A DNA stretch of 15,951 nucleotides. Source: Bacillota bacterium. GTDB lineage: Bacteria > Bacillota > Limnochordia > Limnochordales > ZCTH02-B6. The notes under the pieces are model-generated. The model made no database searches, was not told the DNA's origin, and was given only the letters and a program-made list of their open reading frames with translations. Below, one piece after another: positions 1 through 6,964 of the stretch; the first letter of the stretch is position 1, and every line of letters begins with the position of its first letter. Location of the stretch: assembly GCA_017578085.1 (NCBI GenBank), contig PKQR01000040.1, positions 1 to 15,951 on the forward strand, in the 5' to 3' direction. The position numbers and the translations under genes were made by a program.

Positions 1-2
1 AA

Positions 3-1007
3 AGCCTGGTTACGGCCCCGGTGGGCAGCACCCTGGAGGAAGCCAAGAAAATCCTCCACCGGCACCGCATTGAGAAGCTGCCCCTGGTGGACGAGCACTT
101 CCGCCTCAAGGGCCTCATCACCATCAAGGACATTGAGAAGGCGCGCAAATACCCCAACGCGGCCAAGGACGAGAAAGGCCGCCTGCGCGTTGGTGCCGCC
201 ATGGGGGTCGGAAAGGACGCCAAGGCGCGGGCACGGATGCTGGCAGACGCCGGCGTCGATGCGCTGGTGCTCGATACGGCCCACGGCCATTCCCGGGCCG
301 TGCTGGACATGGTGTCGTGGCTCAAGGGCGAGTTTGGCGACCGGGTCGCCATCATCGCGGGCAACGTATCCACCGGCGAGGGCACCCGGGCCTTGATCGA
401 GGCGGGGGCGGACTGCGTCAAGGTCGGCCAGGGCGGCGGCAGCATCTGCACGACCCGGGTCGTGGCCGGCATCGGCGTTCCACAGCTGACGGCGGTGTGG
501 CAGAGCGCCAACGTGGCCAAAGAGTACGGCATTCCGATCGTTTCCGACGGCGGCATCCGCTACTCCGGCGACATCGTCAAGGCCATCGCCGCCGGCGCCA
601 ACGCTGTGATGATGGGCAGCCTGTTTGCCGGGACCGACGAGGCTCCGGGCGAGATTGAGTTCCACCAGGGCCGCAGCTACAAGGTGTACCGCGGCATGGG
701 TTCCATCGGCGCCATGCGGGCGGGCAGCGGCGACCGCTATTTCCAAGACACCAGCGGCGAGGGCGCTAAGGACCGGAAGCTGGTGCCGGAGGGCATCGAG
801 GCCCGCGTCCCCTACAAAGGCCCGCTGGCGGAAATCGTCTTCCAGCTGGTCGGGGGCTTGCGGGCCGGCATGGGGTACCTGGGCGCCCGCACCATCCAGG
901 AATTGCAGGAAAACACCCAGTTCGTCCGGCTGACGTTCGCGGCCATGCGGGAAGGCCATCCCCACGACGTCGAGATCACCAAGGAGGCGCCCAACTACTG
1001 GCTGTGA
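3..1007 (+). CDS. guaB: IMP dehydrogenase (5' end outside window)
   Basis: Catalyses the NAD-dependent oxidation of IMP to XMP, the committed step of cytoplasmic guanine nucleotide synthesis. The frame is already open at the window edge (SLVTAP..., matching the inside of the second CBS domain), so roughly the first 150-160 residues are missing; the in-frame GTG at 21 is not the start. The rest of the catalytic barrel is complete: DTAHGHS, the active-site loop SICTTR with the catalytic Cys codon at 447-449, SDGGIRYSGD, the phosphate-binding GANAVMMGS, and the flap around YRGMGS and SGDRYFQ. The C-terminus EAPNYWL is typical of the family. The stop overlaps the GTG of the next gene by 4 bp, which suggests translational coupling. 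Identity is secure; only the upstream part is unseen. Confidence 0.97.
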   Translation, partial: SLVTAPVGSTLEEAKKILHRHRIEKLPLVDEHFRLKGLITIKDIEKARKYPNAAKDEKGRLRVGAAMGVGKDAKARARMLADAGVDALVLDTAHGHSRAVLDMVSWLKGEFGDRVAIIAGNVSTGEGTRALIEAGADCVKVGQGGGSICTTRVVAGIGVPQLTAVWQSANVAKEYGIPIVSDGGIRYSGDIVKAIAAGANAVMMGSLFAGTDEAPGEIEFHQGRSYKVYRGMGSIGAMRAGSGDRYFQDTSGEGAKDRKLVPEGIEARVPYKGPLAEIVFQLVGGLRAGMGYLGARTIQELQENTQFVRLTFAAMREGHPHDVEITKEAPNYWL

Positions 1008-1774
1008 GGGACGGCGCTCCGGCCGGGGTCCGGGACAGCCTCCTCAATCCCTTGGCCATCTACCTGCTGGCCATGGTGCTGCTTCCGTGGACGGCCGCCC
1101 CCCTGCTGCGCCGCGTCGTGGGGGCGGCCGCCGGCGTTTCCGAGGAAGTCCAGCATGCAGCGGTTTCAGGTCTCGTCCTGGTTTTGCAGGGACTTGCCCT
1201 CATCGCCATGACCCTGGCCCATGCTCTGGGACCGCGCGGCCTGGGCCTCCCGCCGCGGGCGCTCGGGCTCTCCAGGCGCGAATGGCAGGACGGCGTGCGC
1301 TTAGGTGTCGCAGGCGGATTCGTCCTTGTGGTCATCAACATCGCGGGCTCGCGGGCCGCAGCAGCCCTGTTCCGGCTGCTCTTGGGCCAAGAGGGTCTTG
1401 CCCGGCAATTGGCGCGAGAAAGGGCCGTCATCACGGAGTTGTTCCAGCTGGACTTGCCGGGTCCCCTATTGGCGTTGCTCTTTTTTGGGTCTGTGGTCAT
1501 CGCACCGGTCTCGGAGGAGCTCTTTTTCCGTGGCTACCTGCACGCGATCCTAAGGGAGCGGTTTGGTGCCGGCGCCGCCTACTTGAGCGGGGCGCTGTTC
1601 GCCGCGGCCCACATGTACCTGGTGCACTTCTTGCCCCTGGCTGTCATGGGTGTCGTGCTGGCCCGCATTTATGAGCGCCGCGGCACCCTTGTCGCTCCCG
1701 TCGTCGCCCACGGGCTCGCCAACCTGGTGGTGGCCGCGTCCCTGCTGCTGGCGCGCGGCATCTCCCCGTCCTGA
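1004..1774 (+). CDS. CPBP family intramembrane metalloprotease
   Basis: A membrane-embedded metalloprotease of the CPBP (CAAX protease/bacteriocin-processing, Abi) family, 256 aa with several hydrophobic helices. The three family motifs are visible: EExxxR as E171-E172...R176 (SEELFFRGYL), FxxxH as F199...H203 (FAAAHMY), and the third motif with H236...N240 (VAHGLANL). These would bind zinc and activate water. The GTG at 1004 is chosen because it overlaps the guaB stop by 4 bp; the only upstream purine-rich stretch, AAGGAGG at 981-987, is rather far away. Coupling to guaB implies co-transcription but not a shared function. The substrate cannot be inferred. In other bacteria members process prenylated or secreted peptides, confer bacteriocin immunity, or degrade anti-sigma factors. 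Confidence 0.92.
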   Translation: MRDGAPAGVRDSLLNPLAIYLLAMVLLPWTAAPLLRRVVGAAAGVSEEVQHAAVSGLVLVLQGLALIAMTLAHALGPRGLGLPPRALGLSRREWQDGVRLGVAGGFVLVVINIAGSRAAAALFRLLLGQEGLARQLARERAVITELFQLDLPGPLLALLFFGSVVIAPVSEELFFRGYLHAILRERFGAGAAYLSGALFAAAHMYLVHFLPLAVMGVVLARIYERRGTLVAPVVAHGLANLVVAASLLLARGISPS

Positions 1775-1888
1775 CCGCCCCCGGGAACAAGCGGCTAGCC
1801 AGGTGAATAGGTTGCCCTCAGAGCGGGACGCGCCAGGCGTGGACGCGGGCCTGTATGTGCCCGGCGCCCGGGCGCTCCAGGACGGGGG

Positions 1889-2014
1889 GTGGCCAGGACG
1901 AGCCTGTTTCTGGCTTTTTTGCTCGGCGTCACCTTGGCGCTCTTGGTGCTGGCGGTGAGCGACATCCAATGGCCGCCGCGCCGGCGGCGCCGGTGCGGCC
2001 CGCCCGTTCCGTAA
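1889..2014 (+). CDS. Possible 41-aa single-helix membrane peptide
   Basis: An ORF opening with GTG reads MARTSLFLAFLLGVTLALLV and then a short tail containing PPRRRRRC. It has one strongly hydrophobic helix (about residues 5-23) followed by an Arg-rich end, so a one-pass membrane peptide with a cytoplasmic basic tail is plausible. No homologue is recognised. The ribosome site is poor: a G-run directly abuts the start. The frame stays open upstream to 1811 without another start. It lies 114 bp after the CPBP stop and just before the hairpin at 2029-2064. It may be a chance hydrophobic frame in GC-rich DNA; conservation would decide. Confidence 0.33.
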   Translation: MARTSLFLAFLLGVTLALLVLAVSDIQWPPRRRRRCGPPVP

Positions 2015-2028
2015 ACGCCGCACGAGCC

Positions 2029-2064
2029 GCGCCCAGCCAGGGTGAACGCACCAGGGCTGGGCGC
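2029..2064 (+). other. Perfect nested hairpin ahead of folPK
   Basis: Arm GCGCCCAGCC (2029-2038) pairs exactly with GGCTGGGCGC (2055-2064). Inside it, GGTG (2041-2044) pairs with CACC (2049-2052) around an AACG tetraloop. The two stems are separated by a symmetrical AG/AG internal loop. No T-run follows, so it is not a classical intrinsic terminator. It could be an RNA processing or attenuation element, or a T-less terminator. The GTG at 2042 lies in the inner stem and is therefore an unlikely start for the downstream gene. Confidence 0.6.
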
Positions 2065-2104
2065 CATGTTGCCGGCGGGCCGCCGGGCAAGCGGCTTGCA
2101 GCGG

Positions 2105-2200
2105 CCGCAGCGGGGCCGGAGACCGGGGGGCTCAAGCCGCAGCGGGGCAGGAGACCGGGGGGCTCAAGCCGCAGCGGGGCAGGAGACCGGGGGGCACAAG
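2105..2200 (+). repeat. Three tandem 32-bp repeats upstream of folPK
   Basis: Three head-to-tail units of exactly 32 bp occupy 2105-2136, 2137-2168 and 2169-2200. Each runs CCGCAGCGGGGC...ACCGGGGGG...AAG. Units 1 and 2 differ at one base (GCCGG versus GCAGG) and unit 3 differs by CAC for CTC near its end. Because 32 is not a multiple of three, the array shifts reading frame at each unit, so it is almost certainly untranslated even though one frame happens to stay open through it. There are no spacers, so this is not a CRISPR array. It may be a replication-slippage product or a repeated protein-binding or RNA element in the folPK leader. Confidence 0.9.
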
Positions 2201-2245
2201 CCGAACAGGTGGCCAACCGGGTATTGCGTCGAGGTGTCGGCTGCG

Positions 2246-3931
2246 GTGGAGCTCGCCATTCAAACGTGGGAAGCGTACACGCCCGCCGCTCGCCGGCGGG
2301 TGCTTGCTGATCTGGGGCCCGTGGGCCGCTCCGCGCTGTCTGAACTGCCGTCCGGCGCCTGTCACATCGGCCTTCTCCAGGGGGAGCCCCGTCAGGCCTT
2401 CGCCGCACTGGCCGCGGCGATCGAGCAGCGCGGCGGGCTCGTGCGCCGCCGGGGCGACACGTGGCTCATCGCCGGCAGCCTGGGCGCGTGGGCGCATGGG
2501 ATAGCCGCTTTACGGCGCAGCGGGGAGGCTTGCGGGTGGGAGCTTGCCCGGCGGGTAGAGGCGTCCCTGATCGAGGACAGCGGCCGTCCCGCCAAGGACA
2601 TGCCGTGCCGGGACCGGGTGTTGCCCGTCGGCCGCCGCACCGTCGTGATGGGCGTGCTCAACGTCACGCCAGACTCCTTCTGGGACGGGGGACGCCACCT
2701 GCATCCAGACGCGGCCGTCGCCCGGGCGCGGGAGATGGTAGCGGAGGGCGCCGACGTCATCGACATCGGCGGCGAATCAACGCGGCCTGGCGCCGAACCG
2801 GTTTCCGCAGCGGAGGAGCTCCGGCGGGTGCTCCCGGTGGTGGAGCGGCTGGCTGGGGAGGTCACCGTGCCCTTGTCCATCGATACCTATAAGGCCGAAG
2901 TGGCCGAACGGGCCCTGGCCGCGGGCGCCCACATCATCAACGACATCAGTGCGCTGCGCTTTGACCCCGCCATGGCTGAGGTGGCCGCCGCCCATGACGT
3001 CCCGGTGGTGCTGATGCACATGCAGGGTACGCCCCGGGACATGCAGCGGAACCCCACCTATGACGCGGTGGTGCCCGATATCTTGGACTTTCTCGATGCG
3101 GCCATCGGGCGCGCCCTGGCCGCCGGCGTGCGGCGGGAACTGATCCTGGTGGATCCGGGCATCGGCTTCGGCAAGACCTTGGATCACAACCTCGAGATCC
3201 TGCGGGAGCTGGAGGCTTTCCGCTTGACGGGCTGCCCGGTGCTGCTGGGGCCGTCGCGCAAGTCCTTCATCGGCAACATCCTTGACGTGCCGCCGCTCTT
3301 GCGGCTGGAAGGGACGGCGGCGTCGATCGCCCTTGGAATCAAGGCCGGGGTTTCGGTGGTGCGGGTCCACGACGTGGAAGCCATGCGCCGCACAGCGCGG
3401 GTGGCCGACGCCATCGTCCGCGGCTATCGGCCCGCGCGGGCGTTCTTGAGCCTGGGCGCCAACCTGGGTGACCCCGTTGCGCAGCTGCGGGAGGCGGTGC
3501 GCCGCTTGCGCCGGCTGCCCGGCACGCGGGTGGTCGCGTGCTCTTCGGTGTACCGGACCGAGCCCGTGGGCCCGGTGGCTCAAGACTGGTTTTACAACTT
3601 GGTCTTAGAGGTCGAAACCGATCTGGACCCTGTGCGCTTGGTGGCAGAGGGCCTGCGCATCGAGGACGAGTTGGGGCGGCGGCGGACGGTGCGCTGGGGC
3701 CCGCGCGTCATCGACATCGATCTGGTGCTCTACGGCGACGAGCGGATGGACAGGCCCGACTGCCGCGTGCCTCATCCGGAAAGCCATCGGCGGCGGTTTG
3801 TGCTGCAGCCGTTGGTGGAGCTGGCGCCCGACGTGCGCTGGCGGGGGAGGTCCGCCGAGGAACATCTGGCTAACTTGCCCCCTGGCCAAGCCCTGGAGTA
3901 CTGGGGGCCGCTGGAGGACACTGCGGGGTAG
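2246..3931 (+). CDS. folP-folK: Bifunctional dihydropteroate synthase / HPPK fusion
   Basis: Two folate enzymes in one 561-aa chain. HPPK pyrophosphorylates 6-hydroxymethyl-dihydropterin, and dihydropteroate synthase joins that product to p-aminobenzoate. Residues 1-125 resemble the N-terminal extension seen on many Clostridia-type DHPS proteins. DHPS (about 130-395) shows NVTPDSF, DIGGESTRPGAEPV, SIDTYKAEV, INDISAL, LMHMQGTP, DPGIGFGKT and GPSRKSF. HPPK (about 399-561) shows LSLGANLGD, SSVYRTEPVG, RWGPRVIDIDL with metal-binding D490/D492, and HP...RRRFVLQPL. GTG 2246 is preferred because GAGGTG sits at 2231-2236, 9 nt upstream. The open frame extends to 2042, but that stretch crosses a hairpin and frame-shifting repeats; GTG 2234 is an alternative. 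No folB lies between the domains or elsewhere in the window. The fusion has no stop and only a short linker. Confidence 0.95.
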   Translation: MELAIQTWEAYTPAARRRVLADLGPVGRSALSELPSGACHIGLLQGEPRQAFAALAAAIEQRGGLVRRRGDTWLIAGSLGAWAHGIAALRRSGEACGWELARRVEASLIEDSGRPAKDMPCRDRVLPVGRRTVVMGVLNVTPDSFWDGGRHLHPDAAVARAREMVAEGADVIDIGGESTRPGAEPVSAAEELRRVLPVVERLAGEVTVPLSIDTYKAEVAERALAAGAHIINDISALRFDPAMAEVAAAHDVPVVLMHMQGTPRDMQRNPTYDAVVPDILDFLDAAIGRALAAGVRRELILVDPGIGFGKTLDHNLEILRELEAFRLTGCPVLLGPSRKSFIGNILDVPPLLRLEGTAASIALGIKAGVSVVRVHDVEAMRRTARVADAIVRGYRPARAFLSLGANLGDPVAQLREAVRRLRRLPGTRVVACSSVYRTEPVGPVAQDWFYNLVLEVETDLDPVRLVAEGLRIEDELGRRRTVRWGPRVIDIDLVLYGDERMDRPDCRVPHPESHRRRFVLQPLVELAPDVRWRGRSAEEHLANLPPGQALEYWGPLEDTAG

Positions 3932-3982
3932 GCGCACCCGGCGGGAGCGGGAACGAGGGCCGGCTTTGGTTGCGGGCTAGAT

Positions 3983-4303
3983 CTAGATTTTGTGGAACTG
4001 GTCGACGTCCAGCACCCAAACGGTGGCGCCGCCCGATTCGACCTCCATGGGCATCGCCACCGACGTGGGGATTTCCGCCGGCGCCTGGGGCAGGAGCTTC
4101 TTGCGCCGCACGCACACCCGCCGGATGATCCGGAGCACTTCGTCCACCTGCTGGTCGTGGACGCCGATGAGCAGGGTGGTGTTGCCCCGCAACAAGAAGC
4201 CCCCCGTGCTGGCCAGCTTGGTAGCGCCGAAGTTGTTGTCGATGAGCGCGTCCATGAGGACGGTCGCGTCGTCGTCTTCCACGACGGCGAGGATCAGCTT
4301 CAT
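3983..4303 (-). CDS. darA: Cyclic-di-AMP receptor, PII-like (DarA/PstA family)
   Basis: A 106-aa PII-like trimeric signalling protein that binds cyclic-di-AMP; its downstream partners are not established. The sequence follows Bacillus DarA almost motif for motif: MKLILAVV, TKLASTGGFLLRGNTT (the ligand-binding glycine loop), IGV at mid-protein, and the end GGATVWVLDVDQFHKI. The ATG at 4303 is chosen over the longer open frame (up to 4459) because AAGGGGGT lies 8 nt upstream and because the family begins with MKLI. It converges on folPK with 51 bp between the stops. Upstream on its own strand, TAAAAT at 4477-4472 is a possible -10, but the matching -35 (TATACC, 17 bp spacer) is weak. In Bacillus darA lies near dnaX/tmk-type genes; that context is absent here. 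Confidence 0.96.
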   Translation of the reverse strand: MKLILAVVEDDDATVLMDALIDNNFGATKLASTGGFLLRGNTTLLIGVHDQQVDEVLRIIRRVCVRRKKLLPQAPAEIPTSVAMPMEVESGGATVWVLDVDQFHKI

Positions 4304-4601
4304 CAGGGAAACCCCCTTCAGGCTGTCTGTCTCGGATCTATTGCCCACGGCGGGGAAATTTCCTTTCGAGACGGTTTTCGAGGGGAGAGGCGGGCGGAAG
4401 CGGGATGCAACGGTGCCTGGCCGCCGGCAGGTAACAGTAAAGGCGGGCAAGTTTCTCACCGTTGCGGGATCATTTTATCCGCCTGGGAACCAAGGGTATA
4501 CGCCGGGAAGCCCACGGGTGGGCCGTTCGGTGCCGGGCGGCGTCTGCCCGCACCGGCGGGCCGTGGAGGCACGCCTGAGGGCCTGCGGGAGGTGACGTCT
4601 G
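4304..4601. other. Divergent intergenic region between darA and the 4602 operon
   Basis: About 300 bp with no convincing gene. It must hold the promoters of darA (minus) and of the 4602-8808 operon (plus). Visible elements are a GGAAATTTCC palindrome (4354-4363), a direct repeat of TTTCGAG (4364-4370 and 4376-4382), and AT-richer bases at 4471-4500 with ATTTTA and TATACG. Both -10-like hexamers lie in that patch and could serve opposite strands, but neither has a good -35. The ribosome site GGAGGTGA at 4588-4595 belongs to the next gene. Confidence 0.4.
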
Positions 4602-4934
4602 GTGCGCTGGCTAGGAATGACCGCCGCGATCGTCACCTTGGTCGCGGTGGTGATGAACACCATCTGGTTTGCCCGGCGGGGCATGGGGCTAGGCGGCTTC
4701 TTCTCCATCGCGTGGCCGGCGGCGTTGGCGACCTTCGGGGTTGTGGCCTTTGCCCTGGTGCTGGGCTTCGTCTCGGTGCGGGCGTTGAACCGTTCGGCCG
4801 AAGCCGATGGGGCAGAGAGCGAGCCCGGCGGGGACGCTGGCCAAGGTGAAACCGGCAACCCCGGAAACGATCGTACTTCCGGCGGGAGCGCCCCGGGCAG
4901 CACCCCTGGGGCCAGCCCTGGACAAAGGAATTGA
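4602..4934 (+). CDS. Small two-helix membrane protein with hydrophilic tail
   Basis: A 110-aa protein with no recognised family. Two hydrophobic segments (about residues 3-24 and 31-60, separated by ARRGMGLGG) are followed from about residue 65 by a hydrophilic, low-complexity tail rich in Gly, Ser, Pro, Glu and Asp, apparently disordered. GTG 4602 is supported by a full GGAGGTGA site at 4588-4595, 6 nt upstream. It opens a same-strand run with the glycosidase, patatin-like and dat genes, 39 bp before the chosen glycosidase start, so it is probably the first gene of that operon. An envelope role fits the helices, but nothing more specific can be said. Confidence 0.75.
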   Translation: MRWLGMTAAIVTLVAVVMNTIWFARRGMGLGGFFSIAWPAALATFGVVAFALVLGFVSVRALNRSAEADGAESEPGGDAGQGETGNPGNDRTSGGSAPGSTPGASPGQRN

Positions 4935-4973
4935 CGGTTTTGGGCGGAATCGTAGAAATTGGGGTGCTGCCGC

Positions 4974-6926
4974 TTGGACGCCTTGAAGATGACGGTGCCC
5001 GACCCGATCGATGAACTCGCCCTCTACTACCCGACGGGCAACGAGTATGTGGCCTTGCCGCTCATCAACGAGCGCGGCGCCATCGAGTCGGCCAACGTCC
5101 TCCACCTGGGCTGCAAGGGCCTGATCGAGTTCTGCGGCACCCAAGAGGCGCCGCTCCTGGCTCCGGTCGTCATGGTAAAGGAGCAGGAGGTCGAGTTTCC
5201 CGATATCGCCTGGCGGCGCCACGAGCACTGGATCCCCTATTTCACCGCCCACGCCGCGGGCCTGCGGGTGACGGGCACCATCTGCGCCCCGCCCGGCCAT
5301 CGCGGCTTTGTTTATACGCTTGAGGCGGAGAACTTGAGCGGCGGGTCCCTGCCCATCCGCTGGGGCTGGGCCGGCACCTTCGGCGTGGCCCGCCAAGCGG
5401 TCTACCGCTCGCGGCCGATGCTGGCCCGGCGCATGGCCTGGTACGATCGCTGGACCGACGCCCTGGCGCTGGAGCTTGCGGCGGGTCCTGCGACGGCGGC
5501 CATGGCCGTGGGCGGCTGGGTGCCCATGCGCGAGCTCGGCTGGTTTCTCGGCCGGGCACCTTCGGCCGAGCGAGCCTTTCGCGCGGCCCTGGGCCGCCGG
5601 GGCGGCCCGCCTATGGAGCAGGCGTTGCGGGAGGACAACGAGACCGGTGCGCCGCTGCGGTTTGCGCTGGCCCACGAGCATGTCTTGGGGGCGGGCGAGC
5701 GGGCCCAGATTCACCTGTACGTGGCGGTCAGCGCGGAGGCCGACGGGGCCTGCACGACGGTAGTCGACCTGCAGCGGCACGGCGCGGCGGCCCTCGTGGA
5801 TGAGGCGCGCCGGTGGCTCACGGCGCGCCTGCGGCCGGTGCCGGATACCAATTTGAGCGAGCGGCTCAACCTCAACCTATGGTTCAACTACTTCTTTGCC
5901 GCCGGGCGGGCCATCGACACCGAGGAGTTGGTCATGGTCACCTCCCGGTCGCCCAGGTATTACGTGAGCGCGGCCTTCTGGGCGCGGGACGCATTTCTGT
6001 GGAGCTTTCCCGGGGCGCTCTTGACCGATCCCGAACGGGCGCGGGAGATGGTGCTGGCCGGTTTCGGCCGCTACCTGCGCAACGCGGGCGTGCACAGCCT
6101 CTACATCGACGGGACGGTGCTGTACCCCGGCTTTGAGCTGGACGAACTGTGCGCCTACTTGCTGGCGCTAGAACAGTACGTGCGGGCCACCGGCGACTGG
6201 GGCATCCTGGAGGAGACCGGGCTCGGCGGCACCAAGCGCGTCTTTGACGGGGTGATGTGGCTGGAGCAGCTCCTGGAGCAACACCGCCACCCCGAGCGCC
6301 ACTTGTATGCCACATTCTTGTCCCCGACCGACGACCCGGTCACCCACCCGTATCTCACCTACAACAACGCCATGGTATGGCGGGCCTGGCGGGCCCTGGC
6401 GCTGCTCAAGCGGCAGCGGGGCGACAGCCTCGGCGAATGGCGCGCCAACCAGCGGGCCGCGCAGGTCAAGGAGGCGGTGCGCCGCCAGTGCGTCGTGGAC
6501 GGTCCACGGGGACCCATGTTTGCGTGGGCCCTGGACGACCGGCGGCGGGCGCAGCTTTTGGACCAGCCCCCAGGCAGCCTGCAGCTGCTGGCCTACTACG
6601 GGTTCTGCGAGGAGGACGACCCGGTCTATCTCAACACGGTGGCCTGGATCCACTCCCCTGACAATCCCGACTACATCACCGGTCCTTTTGCCGCGCCGGG
6701 CTGTGCCCACGCGCCGCACCCGTGGCCCCTGGCCGCGGCCTACGACCTCCTGGCGGGCCCCCATCAAGAGCGGGGCTTGAGCTTCTTCGCGCGGGCGACG
6801 ATGGACAACGGCCTGGCCTGTGAAACCGTGGACCGGGAAACGGGCCGAGTCAAAACAGGCGCCGCCTTTGCCTCGGCGGCGGGATTCATCGGCTACGCGT
6901 TGTACCGTGCCCTGGCCCGTGAATAA
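4974..6926 (+). CDS. Six-hairpin glycosidase (GH125- or debranching-like)
   Basis: About 650 aa. The N-terminal half (about residues 10-260) looks like the beta-sandwich that precedes (alpha/alpha)6 glycosidase barrels. The second half carries barrel hallmarks: NLNLWFNYFFAAGRA, the acidic FWARDAFLWSFPGALL (compare the W-x-RDA motif of inverting six-hairpin enzymes), YPGFELDELCAYLLAL, LSPTDDP and YNNAMVWRAWRAL. It ends with GFIGYALYRALARE. No signal peptide is evident, so a cytoplasmic enzyme on alpha-linked glucans or mannosides is most likely; substrate and exact GH family are uncertain. TTG 4974 is chosen for GGGGTG at 4961-4966, 7 nt upstream; ATG 4989 (no ribosome site) and TTG 4959 are alternatives, and a stop at 4953-4955 bounds the frame. 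The patatin gene follows after 38 bp. Confidence 0.8.
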   Translation: MDALKMTVPDPIDELALYYPTGNEYVALPLINERGAIESANVLHLGCKGLIEFCGTQEAPLLAPVVMVKEQEVEFPDIAWRRHEHWIPYFTAHAAGLRVTGTICAPPGHRGFVYTLEAENLSGGSLPIRWGWAGTFGVARQAVYRSRPMLARRMAWYDRWTDALALELAAGPATAAMAVGGWVPMRELGWFLGRAPSAERAFRAALGRRGGPPMEQALREDNETGAPLRFALAHEHVLGAGERAQIHLYVAVSAEADGACTTVVDLQRHGAAALVDEARRWLTARLRPVPDTNLSERLNLNLWFNYFFAAGRAIDTEELVMVTSRSPRYYVSAAFWARDAFLWSFPGALLTDPERAREMVLAGFGRYLRNAGVHSLYIDGTVLYPGFELDELCAYLLALEQYVRATGDWGILEETGLGGTKRVFDGVMWLEQLLEQHRHPERHLYATFLSPTDDPVTHPYLTYNNAMVWRAWRALALLKRQRGDSLGEWRANQRAAQVKEAVRRQCVVDGPRGPMFAWALDDRRRAQLLDQPPGSLQLLAYYGFCEEDDPVYLNTVAWIHSPDNPDYITGPFAAPGCAHAPHPWPLAAAYDLLAGPHQERGLSFFARATMDNGLACETVDRETGRVKTGAAFASAAGFIGYALYRALARE

Positions 6927-6964
6927 CCTTTCTGCGGAAGACGGGTGGGAGGTGCGGACAGCCA

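Noticed and set aside
2105..2200. CRISPR array
   Set aside because: The units are directly adjacent with no unique spacers, and no cas genes are present.
2042..2245. N-terminal extension of the folPK protein from GTG 2042
   Set aside because: This start lies inside a perfect hairpin, and the extension would translate frame-shifting 32-bp repeats. GAGGTG followed by GTG 2246 is a better start.
3938..3963. Terminator between folPK and darA
   Set aside because: Only a 5-bp CCGGC/GCCGG stem with a 16-nt loop and a poor T-tail; not convincing.
4689..5780. 363-aa open frame on the minus strand
   Set aside because: It is antisense to the glycosidase gene and has no motif or ribosome site; its composition is typical of a third-position GC shadow.
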